NCBI GenBank assembly: GCA_903919165.1
Contig: CAIXHJ010000142.1
Span: forward strand, 1 to 8,442
Reading direction: 5' to 3'
DNA from: an uncultured Holophagaceae bacterium
GTDB taxonomy: Bacteria > Acidobacteriota > Holophagae > Holophagales > Holophagaceae
Length of the DNA stretch: 8,442 nucleotides
Shown: one piece after another, positions 1-6,328 of the stretch
Layout: each line of letters starts with the position of its first letter
Numbering within the stretch: the first letter of the stretch is position 1
Position numbers and translations under genes: made by a program
Notes under the pieces: model-generated
What the model was told of the DNA's origin: nothing
Seen by the model: the letters and a program-made list of their open reading frames with translations, nothing else
Database searches by the model: none

Positions 1-135
1 CTCAAGAAGTACTATGTCAATATATCTTATTGCTTTTGAATCTGCCACCGTCTCTATTTTGGTTTCCATTGCTGCCGCAACAGCTTCTATGGAATCAGAG
101 GTAGTGGTATAACGAGTTACGCTATAGTTTGCCAT
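1..135 (-). CDS. Unrecognised small protein, 5' part only (runs off the left edge)
   Basis: On the minus strand an ATG at 135 opens a reading frame of 45 codons with no stop up to the window edge. The protein begins MANYSVTRYTTTSDSIEAVA and continues with a helix-like stretch (AAMETKIETVADSKAIRYID) and then hydrophobic residues. A strong ribosome binding site (AAGGAGG, bases 147-141) lies 5 bases upstream. The competing ATG at 139 hits TAG after five codons, so 135 is the start. GC is 54 of 135 bases (40%), far below the neighbours, and four of its five Ile codons are ATA, which is very rare in the other genes. I cannot name the family. There is no signal peptide or membrane segment in the visible part. 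It is divergent from pckG with a 67-bp gap. The composition suggests recent acquisition, which is inference. Confidence 0.68.
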   Translation of the reverse strand, partial: MANYSVTRYTTTSDSIEAVAAAMETKIETVADSKAIRYIDIVLLE

Positions 136-140
136 TCATT

Positions 141-147
141 CCTCCTT
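141..147 (-). promoter_or_regulatory. Ribosome binding site of the minus-strand small gene
   Basis: Read on the minus strand, bases 147-141 are AAGGAGG, a near-perfect Shine-Dalgarno sequence 5 bases before the ATG at 135. It is the main reason for treating the left-edge reading frame as a real gene and for choosing this start. Confidence 0.7.
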
Positions 148-202
148 AAGCTGCTTGACCTAAGAACTTGTCTGGGCTTGACTGTTCATCCGGAGTTACT
201 CC

Positions 203-2032
203 ATGGCCCCATCCATCGTCCAGGCCCCCACCTACGTTGTGAACCACAAGTTCCTCATCTGGCTGGCCGAGGTCGCCGGTCTCTGCCAGCCCAAGGACAT
301 CCACTGGTGCGACGGCACCAGGGAAGAGTACGACCGCCTTTGCGCCCACCTCGTAGAGGCTGGCACCTTCCGGAAACTCAACCCCGTGAAGCGGCCCGAC
401 AGCTACCTCGCCTGGAGTGATCCCATCGACGTGGCGCGGGTGGAGGACCGCACCTTCATTTGTTCGAGGCTCAAGGATGACGCGGGACCCAACAACAACT
501 GGGAGGACCCCGCCAGGATGAAGGCCACCCTCCACGGCCTATTCAAGGGCTGTATGCGCGGCCGCACGCTCTACGTGATCCCCTTCAGCATGGGCCCCAT
601 CGGCAGTCCCATCGCACAAATCGGCGTGGAGCTGTCGGACTCGCCCTATGTGGCTGTGAACATGAAGATCATGACCCGAATGGGCCGCCAGGTCTGGGAT
701 GTCCTGGGGGATGGCGACTTCGTCCCGGCCCTGCATTCCGTGGGCATGCCCCTGGCAGATGGCCAACAGGATGTGGCCTGGCCCTGCAACAAAGAGAAGT
801 ACATCGTCCATTTCCCAGAAGAGCGCAGCATCTGGAGCTTCGGCAGCGGTTACGGCGGAAATGCCCTGCTTGGGAAGAAGTGCTTCGCCCTGCGTATCGC
901 CGGCATCATGGCCAAGGAGGAAGGCTGGCTGGCCGAGCACATGCTGATCGTTGGCGTGAAAGGGCCCGGCATTCCCAAGACCTACGTGGCTGCTGCCTTT
1001 CCAAGCTCCTGCGGGAAGACCAACCTAGCCATGCTGCGCTCTCCGGAACGGCTGAAGGACTACGAGATCACCACAGTCGGTGACGACATCGCCTGGATCA
1101 AGCCCGGCCAGGATGGACGCCTCTACGCCATCAACCCCGAGGCCGGCTTCTTCGGCGTGGCCCCCGGCACGAGCATGAAGTCCAACCCCAATGCCATGCT
1201 CACCATCGCCAAGAACACCATATTCACCAACGTGGCACTCACGGCTGACGGTGATGTGTGGTGGGAAGGCATGACCGAAGAAGCGCCGGAAGGCCTCACC
1301 AACTGGCAGGGGCAGCCCTACGACAAGGCCAGCGGGAAGCCCGCGGCCCACCCCAATGCCCGTTTCACAACTCCCGCCAGCCAGTGCCCCAGCATCGATT
1401 CCGCCTGGGAGGATCCCGCAGGCGTACCTATCAGTGCCATGCTGTTCGGTGGCCGTCGCGCCACCACCGTGCCCCTGATCTTCCAGGCCGTGAACTGGAA
1501 CTTCGGCGTCTACATGGCCTCCACCATCGGGAGCGAAACCACCGCCGCCGCCGTGGGTGCCACGGGTGAAGTGCGGCGCGATCCCATGGCCATGCTCCCC
1601 TTCTGCGGCTACCACATGGGCGACTACTTCAACCATTGGCTGCAGCTGGGACGTTCCATCCTGCACGCGCCGCGACTCTTCTGCGTGAACTGGTTCCGCA
1701 AGGGCCCCGACGGGAAGTTCCTGTGGCCCGGCTACTCCGAGAACATGCGCTTGCTCAAGTGGGTGGTGGAGCGCGTCCACGGCCATGCACACGCCGTCGA
1801 ATGCCCACTGGGATGGGTGCCGCTGGAGGAGGATCTCGATCTGGAGGGGATCCCGGGTTTCGGCTCCGCCCAGTTCAAGGCCGTGATGAACGTGGACCGG
1901 GACGAGTGGCGCCGCGAGCTGCTGCTTCACGAGGAACTCTTCGAGAAGCTCTACGACCGCCTGCCCAAGGAATTCCCGCCCATGCGCCAGCTTCTCCAGT
2001 CCGCCCTGTGGCGGGCGCCCCGCAACCTGTAG
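203..2032 (+). CDS. pckG: Phosphoenolpyruvate carboxykinase (GTP)
   Basis: A 609-residue, full-length cytosolic enzyme (the family is usually about 600-620) that interconverts oxaloacetate plus GTP with phosphoenolpyruvate, GDP and CO2. It is the entry step of gluconeogenesis, or an anaplerotic step in reverse. The sequence is collinear with the GTP-type family, not the ATP-type. The PEP/oxaloacetate-binding segment PIDVARVE is present near the N-terminus, followed by SFGSGYGGNALLGKKCFALR with the metal-ligand lysine (K225/K226), and H246 in WLAEHMLIVG. The P-loop FPSSCGKTN covers residues 266-274 with the family's reactive cysteine C270 and K272. The Asp pair in VGDDIAW (D294/D295) supplies metal ligands, and FGGRR and NWFRK follow further on. 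All catalytic residues I looked for are present. The start is supported by GGAG at 192-195, 7 bases before the ATG. The next gene starts 57 bp downstream. No clear terminator is seen. Identification is secure. Confidence 0.97.
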   Translation: MAPSIVQAPTYVVNHKFLIWLAEVAGLCQPKDIHWCDGTREEYDRLCAHLVEAGTFRKLNPVKRPDSYLAWSDPIDVARVEDRTFICSRLKDDAGPNNNWEDPARMKATLHGLFKGCMRGRTLYVIPFSMGPIGSPIAQIGVELSDSPYVAVNMKIMTRMGRQVWDVLGDGDFVPALHSVGMPLADGQQDVAWPCNKEKYIVHFPEERSIWSFGSGYGGNALLGKKCFALRIAGIMAKEEGWLAEHMLIVGVKGPGIPKTYVAAAFPSSCGKTNLAMLRSPERLKDYEITTVGDDIAWIKPGQDGRLYAINPEAGFFGVAPGTSMKSNPNAMLTIAKNTIFTNVALTADGDVWWEGMTEEAPEGLTNWQGQPYDKASGKPAAHPNARFTTPASQCPSIDSAWEDPAGVPISAMLFGGRRATTVPLIFQAVNWNFGVYMASTIGSETTAAAVGATGEVRRDPMAMLPFCGYHMGDYFNHWLQLGRSILHAPRLFCVNWFRKGPDGKFLWPGYSENMRLLKWVVERVHGHAHAVECPLGWVPLEEDLDLEGIPGFGSAQFKAVMNVDRDEWRRELLLHEELFEKLYDRLPKEFPPMRQLLQSALWRAPRNL

Positions 2033-2059
2033 GGGACAGCTTCAGACAAGTAGGCTTAC

Positions 2060-2075
2060 GGGGAGGCTATTCCCC
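2060..2075 (+). other. Small hairpin between pckG and the TPR gene
   Basis: GGGGA (2060-2064) can pair with TCCCC (2071-2075) around a six-base loop. It lies 28 bp after the pckG stop and 14 bp before the next ATG. No T-run follows, so it is not a convincing rho-independent terminator. A hexamer CTATTC occurs twice here (2067-2072 and 2077-2082). TATTCT at 2078-2083 resembles a -10 box, but no good -35 precedes it. Whether the downstream gene has its own promoter cannot be settled from the sequence. Confidence 0.25.
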
Positions 2076-2089
2076 TCTATTCTGGAACC

Positions 2090-3943
2090 ATGGCCAACGA
2101 TCTACCGGGTCCCTATTGCCAGAACTGCCTCTCCTGGAACCCTGGGGAACGGGAGACTTGCCTCAAGTGCGGCACGCGCCTGCTCATCCTGGCCGGGGAC
2201 CAGGCCTGGGAGGACGAGACCGAGGACACAGACGGCGGCGAGGACTTGGAAGAGCACCTGCTGGAGCGCATCACGGGTCTCGAGGAAACCCTCCGCCGGG
2301 TCGAGACTTACCTGGAGACGGTCTCTGATCAGCTGGGCAAGCTGGAGCGCAGCGAGGTCATGCTGCGCAACGGCCTCATGGCCCTGGTGCAGGAGATGGA
2401 GCACAACCGCCAACTGGATGCCCACGCCTTCTCGGAACGCTGGGAGAACCTGGTAGAGGAAAACCTGCACCTCATCAGCGCCCGGGAGCTTTTCACCCGC
2501 TACCGGGCCCGCATCCTGCCCATGGCCCGCCCCAAGTCCATGTCCCAGCTCAAGCGGGCCCTGCTGGAGACCACCGCCCTGCTGGAATCCGCCGATCTGC
2601 CAGGTGCAGCCCAGCGCCTGGGTCAGGCCCTGCCGCTGGACCCCAAGAACTACGAGCTCATCTTCACGGCCGCCTCGCTTCACGAGGCCGCCCAGAACCT
2701 CGAGGAGGCCGAGGTCCTCGCCCGGAAGGCCGTGGGCCTGAGCCCCCGCCACTTCGAGGCCTGGATGCTGCTGGGTAAGCTGCTCCAGGAACTGCCCGAA
2801 CACGCGGATCAGGCCATCGAGGCCCTCCATCAGGCGGCGGATCTGCGCCCGGAAGACCCAGAGCCCCGCATGATGCTCGCCGAACTGCTCCTCGACCAGG
2901 AGGACATGCAGGGTGCCCTGGAGGCCGCCCAGGAGGCCGTGGCTCGACGCAAGGATGGGGAGACCCTTCTGCTGCTGGGGCAGGTCCACCTGGCCCGAGG
3001 CGAGAGCGCCATGGCCGTGCCCGCCCTCAAGGAGGCCAGCGCCTACCTGCCCGGTGACCTGCATGTGCGCGAAGCCCTGGCCGAGGCCTACCTCCTGCAG
3101 GAGGAGCGGCCCAAGGCCTTTGCCATCCTCCAGGAACTGCTCATGCAGAACCCCGGGGACCCCCATCTCCTGCTCATGCTGGACGCAGAGAATCATCCCC
3201 AGCTGAGGGAAGCCCGGGACGGCAAGACCGGAACCCAGTTGATGCTGGACGAAGTGGAAGCCCTCCTGGACGAGAACCAGACCGAGGGTGCGGAGGTCCT
3301 GCTCAAGCGCGTGCGCCGCAAGGGTCGGAGCCAGCGCTCTGACTGGCTCGACCTTCGCTTGGCCTTCGTGAAAGGTCCCGAAAAACGGCTCAAGACCGCC
3401 TTGGATTTTGCCTGCTCGGACCGGCATCCCAGACTCTGTTTCCTGGCCTTGCGCCTGGTCCTCGAACACCTCATGGAACAGAAGCGCGACTCCGAGATCA
3501 CGCGGGCCCTGGACGCCTTCCTCACTCGCCACCCCAAGAGCACCGGCGCCTGGGAGGCAGCCCTCATGCGCCTGGCCTACCGCCTGATGAACAACCAGGT
3601 CACGGAGCAAGACCTGGACGAGGCACGCCGCCTCCATGCCCACCCCTTGCCAGGCCTCGAACCCCGGGCCCGGACACTGCTGGGACAGTACCTGCTGGCC
3701 CTCAAGCGCCACCAGGAGGTCCTGGATCTCCTGGATCCCCTTCTGGAAAAGGAGCCCACCCTCATCAACCACTTCCAGCTCGGCGCCGCCCTCGCGGGTC
3801 TGGGGGAACGGGAGCAGGCCAAGGTCCTGCTCAAGGCCGGCTTAGAAGCGGATGCCGGCGACCTCGACGAAAGCCAGGCCAAGGGCGTCAAGCTCCAGAT
3901 CCGCAGCCTCCTGAAAGAGCTGGACGAGGGCGTCGAGACGTGA
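2090..3943 (+). CDS. Zinc-ribbon / coiled-coil / TPR-repeat protein of unknown function
   Basis: A 617-residue protein with no signal peptide or membrane segment, so probably cytoplasmic. Residues 10-27 hold two CxxC pairs (C10/C13 and C24/C27) that form a short zinc ribbon. Residues about 45-107 are Glu/Leu/Arg-rich with heptad-like spacing and are probably a coiled coil. Residues about 150-360 are tandem TPR-like helix pairs (for example AQRLGQALPLDPKNYELIF and AEVLARKAVGLSPRHFEAW). After a degenerate helical middle, another TPR-like stretch occupies about 524-588. TPR arrays are protein-binding scaffolds; the partner here is unknown. The ATG at 2090 is favoured because the zinc ribbon starts right behind it. 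The Shine-Dalgarno is poor (only GGA at 2084-2086), which may mean low expression or a leaderless mRNA. It sits between pckG and the suf operon, but sufB has its own promoter, so a link to Fe-S assembly is not implied. Confidence 0.85.
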   Translation: MANDLPGPYCQNCLSWNPGERETCLKCGTRLLILAGDQAWEDETEDTDGGEDLEEHLLERITGLEETLRRVETYLETVSDQLGKLERSEVMLRNGLMALVQEMEHNRQLDAHAFSERWENLVEENLHLISARELFTRYRARILPMARPKSMSQLKRALLETTALLESADLPGAAQRLGQALPLDPKNYELIFTAASLHEAAQNLEEAEVLARKAVGLSPRHFEAWMLLGKLLQELPEHADQAIEALHQAADLRPEDPEPRMMLAELLLDQEDMQGALEAAQEAVARRKDGETLLLLGQVHLARGESAMAVPALKEASAYLPGDLHVREALAEAYLLQEERPKAFAILQELLMQNPGDPHLLLMLDAENHPQLREARDGKTGTQLMLDEVEALLDENQTEGAEVLLKRVRRKGRSQRSDWLDLRLAFVKGPEKRLKTALDFACSDRHPRLCFLALRLVLEHLMEQKRDSEITRALDAFLTRHPKSTGAWEAALMRLAYRLMNNQVTEQDLDEARRLHAHPLPGLEPRARTLLGQYLLALKRHQEVLDLLDPLLEKEPTLINHFQLGAALAGLGEREQAKVLLKAGLEADAGDLDESQAKGVKLQIRSLLKELDEGVET

Positions 3944-3960
3944 CCAGGGGCCGGTTTAAT

Positions 3961-3985
3961 TAAGTTGACAATTTTAGTCGAGATT
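3961..3985 (+). promoter_or_regulatory. IscR type-1-like operator before sufB
   Basis: This 25-bp stretch fits the E. coli IscR type-1 consensus (half-sites ATASYYGAC and AGTCRRSTAT around TRWWWY) at 20 of 25 positions by my manual count. The core reads GTTGAC, an A/T-rich spacer, then AGTCGAG, an imperfect inverted repeat. It covers the -35 box of the sufB promoter, where a bound Rrf2-family repressor (IscR or SufR type) would block RNA polymerase. IscR-family control of suf/isc operons by Fe-S status is established. Its use here is inferred, and no regulator gene is in the window. Confidence 0.5.
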
Positions 3986-3992
3986 CCAAAAT
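3965..3992 (+). promoter_or_regulatory. Probable sigma70-type promoter of the suf operon
   Basis: A perfect -35 hexamer TTGACA (3965-3970) is followed after 16 bp by CAAAAT (3987-3992), which matches 4 of 6 bases of the -10 consensus. An A/T-rich stretch with the palindrome TTAATTAA (3956-3963) lies just upstream and could act as an UP element. This is a sharp AT-rich patch in a GC-rich window. Transcription would start near base 4000, giving a short leader of roughly a dozen bases before the sufB ATG at 4013. Confidence 0.5.
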
Positions 3993-4001
3993 GGAAGTCC
4001 C

Positions 4002-4007
4002 GGGGAG
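4002..4007 (+). promoter_or_regulatory. Ribosome binding site that sets the sufB start
   Basis: GGGGAG lies 5 bases before the ATG at 4013. It supports that ATG over the in-frame TTG at 3965, which has no Shine-Dalgarno of its own and is part of the -35 box. Confidence 0.65.
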
Positions 4008-4012
4008 CATGG

Positions 4013-5452
4013 ATGAACACCACCTTGAACGTGGTCACCAGCCAGGAATACAAGTACGGCTTCGTGACGGACATCGAGGCGGACAGCGTCGCGCCTGGGC
4101 TGAACGAGGACGTGATCCGGTTCATTTCGGCCAAGAAGGGAGAACCCGAGTGGCTGCTGGAGTTCCGCCTCAAGGCCTACCGCCACTGGCTGACCATGAC
4201 GGAGCCCGACTGGGCCAAGGTGGCTTACCCCAAGCCGGATTTCCAGAAGATCGTCTACTACAGCGCGCCCAAAGCCAAGACTCCCAAGTACGCCTCCATG
4301 GATGAGGTGGATCCGGAGCTGAAGCGCACCTTCGAGAAGCTCGGCGTGCCCATCAACGAGCAGGCGGCGCTGGCGGGCGTGGCGGTGGACGTGGTGTTCG
4401 ATTCCGTCAGTGTGACCACCACCTACAAGGAGAAGCTGGCCACGGTCGGCATCATCTTCTGCAGTTTCAGCGAAGCAGTCAAGGAGCACCCGGAACTGAT
4501 CAAGCAGTACCTGGGAAGCGTGGTGCCATCCGCCGACAACTTCTATGCGGCCCTCAACAGCGCCGTGTTCACGGACGGCAGCTTCGTCTTCATCCCGAAG
4601 GGCGTGACCTGCCCCATGGACCTGAGCACCTACTTCCGCATCAACAACAAGGAATCGGGCCAGTTCGAGCGCACCCTCATCGTGGCTGAGGAGAGCGCCA
4701 GCGTGAGCTACCTGGAGGGCTGCACCGCCCCCCAGTTCGACACCAACCAGCTGCACGCGGCGGTGGTGGAGCTGGTGGCCCTGGACCACGCCACCATCAA
4801 GTACAGCACCGTGCAGAACTGGTACGCCGGCGACAAGAACGGCGTGGGCGGCATCTTCAACTTTGTGACCAAGCGCGGTCTCTGCAAGGGCAAGAGCTCG
4901 CACATCAGCTGGACCCAAGTCGAGACTGGCAGCGCCATCACCTGGAAGTACCCCAGCTGCATCCTGCTGGGCGACGACAGCGTTGGCGAGTTCTACAGTG
5001 TGGCCCTCACCAACCACAAGCAGCAGGCGGACACGGGCACCAAGATGGTGCACATCGGCCGCAACACGAAGAGCACCATCATCAGCAAGGGCATCAGCGC
5101 CGGCGACAGCTCCAACAGCTACCGCGGGCTTGTGAAAGTGCAACCAAAGGCCGAGGGTGCCCGGAATTTCAGCCAGTGCGACTCCATGCTCATCGGCCAG
5201 GCCTGCAGTGCCAGCACCTTCCCGTACATCGAGGTGCAGAACCGCAGCGCCAGGGTGGAACACGAAGCCACCACCAGCAAGATCGGCGAGGAGCAGCTGT
5301 TCTATTTCCAGCAACGGGGCATCCCCGCCGAGGAAGCCATCAGCATGATCATCAACGGGTTCTGCAAGGACGTCTTCCGCGAACTCCCCATGGAATTCGC
5401 CGTCGAGGCCACCAAGCTGCTCTCGCTCAAGCTCGAAGGAAGTGTTGGATGA
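4013..5452 (+). CDS. sufB: Fe-S cluster assembly scaffold protein SufB
   Basis: A 479-residue scaffold subunit of the SufBC2D complex, on which nascent Fe-S clusters are assembled in the cytoplasm. The N-terminus (YKYGFVTDIE) and the C-terminal beta-helix domain are typical of SufB. The conserved cysteine that accepts sulfur (E. coli C405) is C389 in RNFSQCDSMLIG. The His/Glu pair implicated in cluster building is H417/E418 in VEHEATTSKIGEEQLFY. The frame is open upstream to a TTG at 3965, which would add 16 residues, but that codon is the -35 box of the likely promoter. The ATG at 4013 has a good ribosome binding site and starts where SufB homologues start. It is the first gene of the operon, 69 bp after the TPR gene. 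The stop codon overlaps an ATG (5449) as ATGA, although sufC begins only at 5564, after a palindromic element. Confidence 0.96.
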   Translation: MNTTLNVVTSQEYKYGFVTDIEADSVAPGLNEDVIRFISAKKGEPEWLLEFRLKAYRHWLTMTEPDWAKVAYPKPDFQKIVYYSAPKAKTPKYASMDEVDPELKRTFEKLGVPINEQAALAGVAVDVVFDSVSVTTTYKEKLATVGIIFCSFSEAVKEHPELIKQYLGSVVPSADNFYAALNSAVFTDGSFVFIPKGVTCPMDLSTYFRINNKESGQFERTLIVAEESASVSYLEGCTAPQFDTNQLHAAVVELVALDHATIKYSTVQNWYAGDKNGVGGIFNFVTKRGLCKGKSSHISWTQVETGSAITWKYPSCILLGDDSVGEFYSVALTNHKQQADTGTKMVHIGRNTKSTIISKGISAGDSSNSYRGLVKVQPKAEGARNFSQCDSMLIGQACSASTFPYIEVQNRSARVEHEATTSKIGEEQLFYFQQRGIPAEEAISMIINGFCKDVFRELPMEFAVEATKLLSLKLEGSVG

Positions 5453-5456
5453 AAAG

Positions 5457-5544
5457 GATCAACCACGAAGACAGGAAGACCATGAAAAGAGCAATTATGC
5501 CTTCATGCCTTTGTTCGTGGTCTCAGTGGTCTTCGTGGTTAATC
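5457..5544. repeat. Long imperfect palindrome (REP/MITE-like) between sufB and sufC
   Basis: The outer arms AACCACGAAGAC (5461-5472) and GTCTTCGTGGTT (5529-5540) are perfect 12-bp inverted repeats. Past one mismatch they extend by GAT/ATC (5457-5459 and 5542-5544). Inside, CATGAA (5481-5486) pairs with TTCATG (5502-5507), and GCA (5491-5493) with TGC (5498-5500) around the loop ATTA. The element starts 4 bp after the sufB stop and ends 10 bp before the sufC Shine-Dalgarno. It is less GC-rich than the genes. From memory, short palindromes with AACCACGAAGAC-type ends are dispersed intergenic repeats in several bacterial genomes, so this is probably one copy of such a family. Only one copy is in the window. 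As RNA it would form a stable hairpin that could affect mRNA stability or sufC translation. Confidence 0.72.
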
Positions 5545-5563
5545 AGTTGATTTTGGAGTAGTA

Positions 5564-6328
5564 ATGCTGAGCATCAAGAACCTGACCGCCTCGATCAACG
5601 GCACGCCGGTGCTGATGGGGATCGACCTGGAGATGAAGGCGGGCGAGATCCACGCGATCATGGGGCCCAATGGCTCGGGTAAGTCCACCCTGGGCAAGGT
5701 GCTGGCAGGTCATCCGTCCTACGAAGTCACCGGTGGCGAGGTGCTGTTCGAAGGGCAGAACCTCTTCGACCTCCAACCCGATGCCCGGGCGCGAGCTGGC
5801 ATCTTCCTGGGCTTCCAGCACCCCATCGAGGTGCCAGGTGTCAGCAACGCCTCCTTCCTGCGCCTGGCCTACAACAAGAAAGCCGAGGCCGAGGGTCGCG
5901 ACGAGCTGGACCCCCTCGAGTTCGATGACTTCATCCACGAGAAGATCAAGCTCGTCGCCATGAAGGAGGAGTTCCTGGACCGGAGCCTCAATGAGGGTTT
6001 CTCAGGGGGGGAGAAGAAGCGCAACGAGATCCTCCAGATGGCCGTGCTCGAACCCAAGCTCGCCATCCTGGACGAGCTGGACAGCGGCCTGGACATCGAT
6101 GCCATGCGCGTGCTGGGCGACGCCGTGAACCGCCTCCAGCGCCCCGACCGCGCCCTGCTCATCATCACCCACTTCCCCCGCATCCTGGAGACCATCCACC
6201 CCCAGTTCGTGCACGTGCTCTCCGGGGGTCGCATCCTGAAGAGCGCTGGAAAGGAGTTGGCCGTCGAACTCGAGGAGCGGGGCTATGACTGGGTGCTCGA
6301 AGAGGCCGCCGCCGGGGGCTTGCGATGA
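5564..6328 (+). CDS. sufC: Fe-S cluster assembly ATPase SufC
   Basis: A 254-residue ABC-type ATPase without membrane segments. It binds SufB and SufD and drives conformational changes during Fe-S cluster assembly. The nucleotide-binding motifs are complete: Walker A GPNGSGKST at residues 34-42 (K40), ABC signature SGGEKKR from S147, Walker B LAILDE ending in D170/E171 followed by the D-loop SGLD, and the H-loop histidine H203 in ITHF. The insertion before the signature, rich in charged residues (ELDPLEFDDFIHEKIKL), is as in other SufC proteins. GGAG at 5555-5558 lies 5 bases before the ATG. It is separated from sufB by the palindromic element, but its stop overlaps the sufD start (ATGA at 6325-6328). 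Length and motifs match the family, so function is secure. Confidence 0.97.
   Translation: MLSIKNLTASINGTPVLMGIDLEMKAGEIHAIMGPNGSGKSTLGKVLAGHPSYEVTGGEVLFEGQNLFDLQPDARARAGIFLGFQHPIEVPGVSNASFLRLAYNKKAEAEGRDELDPLEFDDFIHEKIKLVAMKEEFLDRSLNEGFSGGEKKRNEILQMAVLEPKLAILDELDSGLDIDAMRVLGDAVNRLQRPDRALLIITHFPRILETIHPQFVHVLSGGRILKSAGKELAVELEERGYDWVLEEAAAGGLR

Noticed and set aside
1025..1930. Minus-strand open frame (301 codons) inside pckG
   Set aside because: It is antisense to conserved catalytic segments of PEP carboxykinase. The composition is Gly/His/Val-rich and no motif is seen.
2060..2083. Rho-independent terminator after pckG
   Set aside because: The stem is only 5 bp and no T-run follows. It is kept only as a weak hairpin.
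1636..2328. Plus-strand frame of 230 codons bridging the end of pckG and the start of the TPR gene
   Set aside because: It is an Arg/Pro/Gly-rich out-of-frame translation of two real genes, with no start signal.
2102..3772. Long minus-strand open frame (556 codons) opposite the TPR gene
   Set aside because: The + strand frame has a zinc ribbon, coiled coil and TPR pattern. The minus frame is Gln/Gly/Leu/His-rich antisense translation without domains.
3974..5314. Long minus-strand open frame (446 codons) opposite sufB
   Set aside because: It is the mirror of a well-supported sufB with strong third-position GC bias, which removes stops on the other strand. Its translation is low-complexity (runs of Val, Leu, Ala, His, Gly) with no family resemblance.
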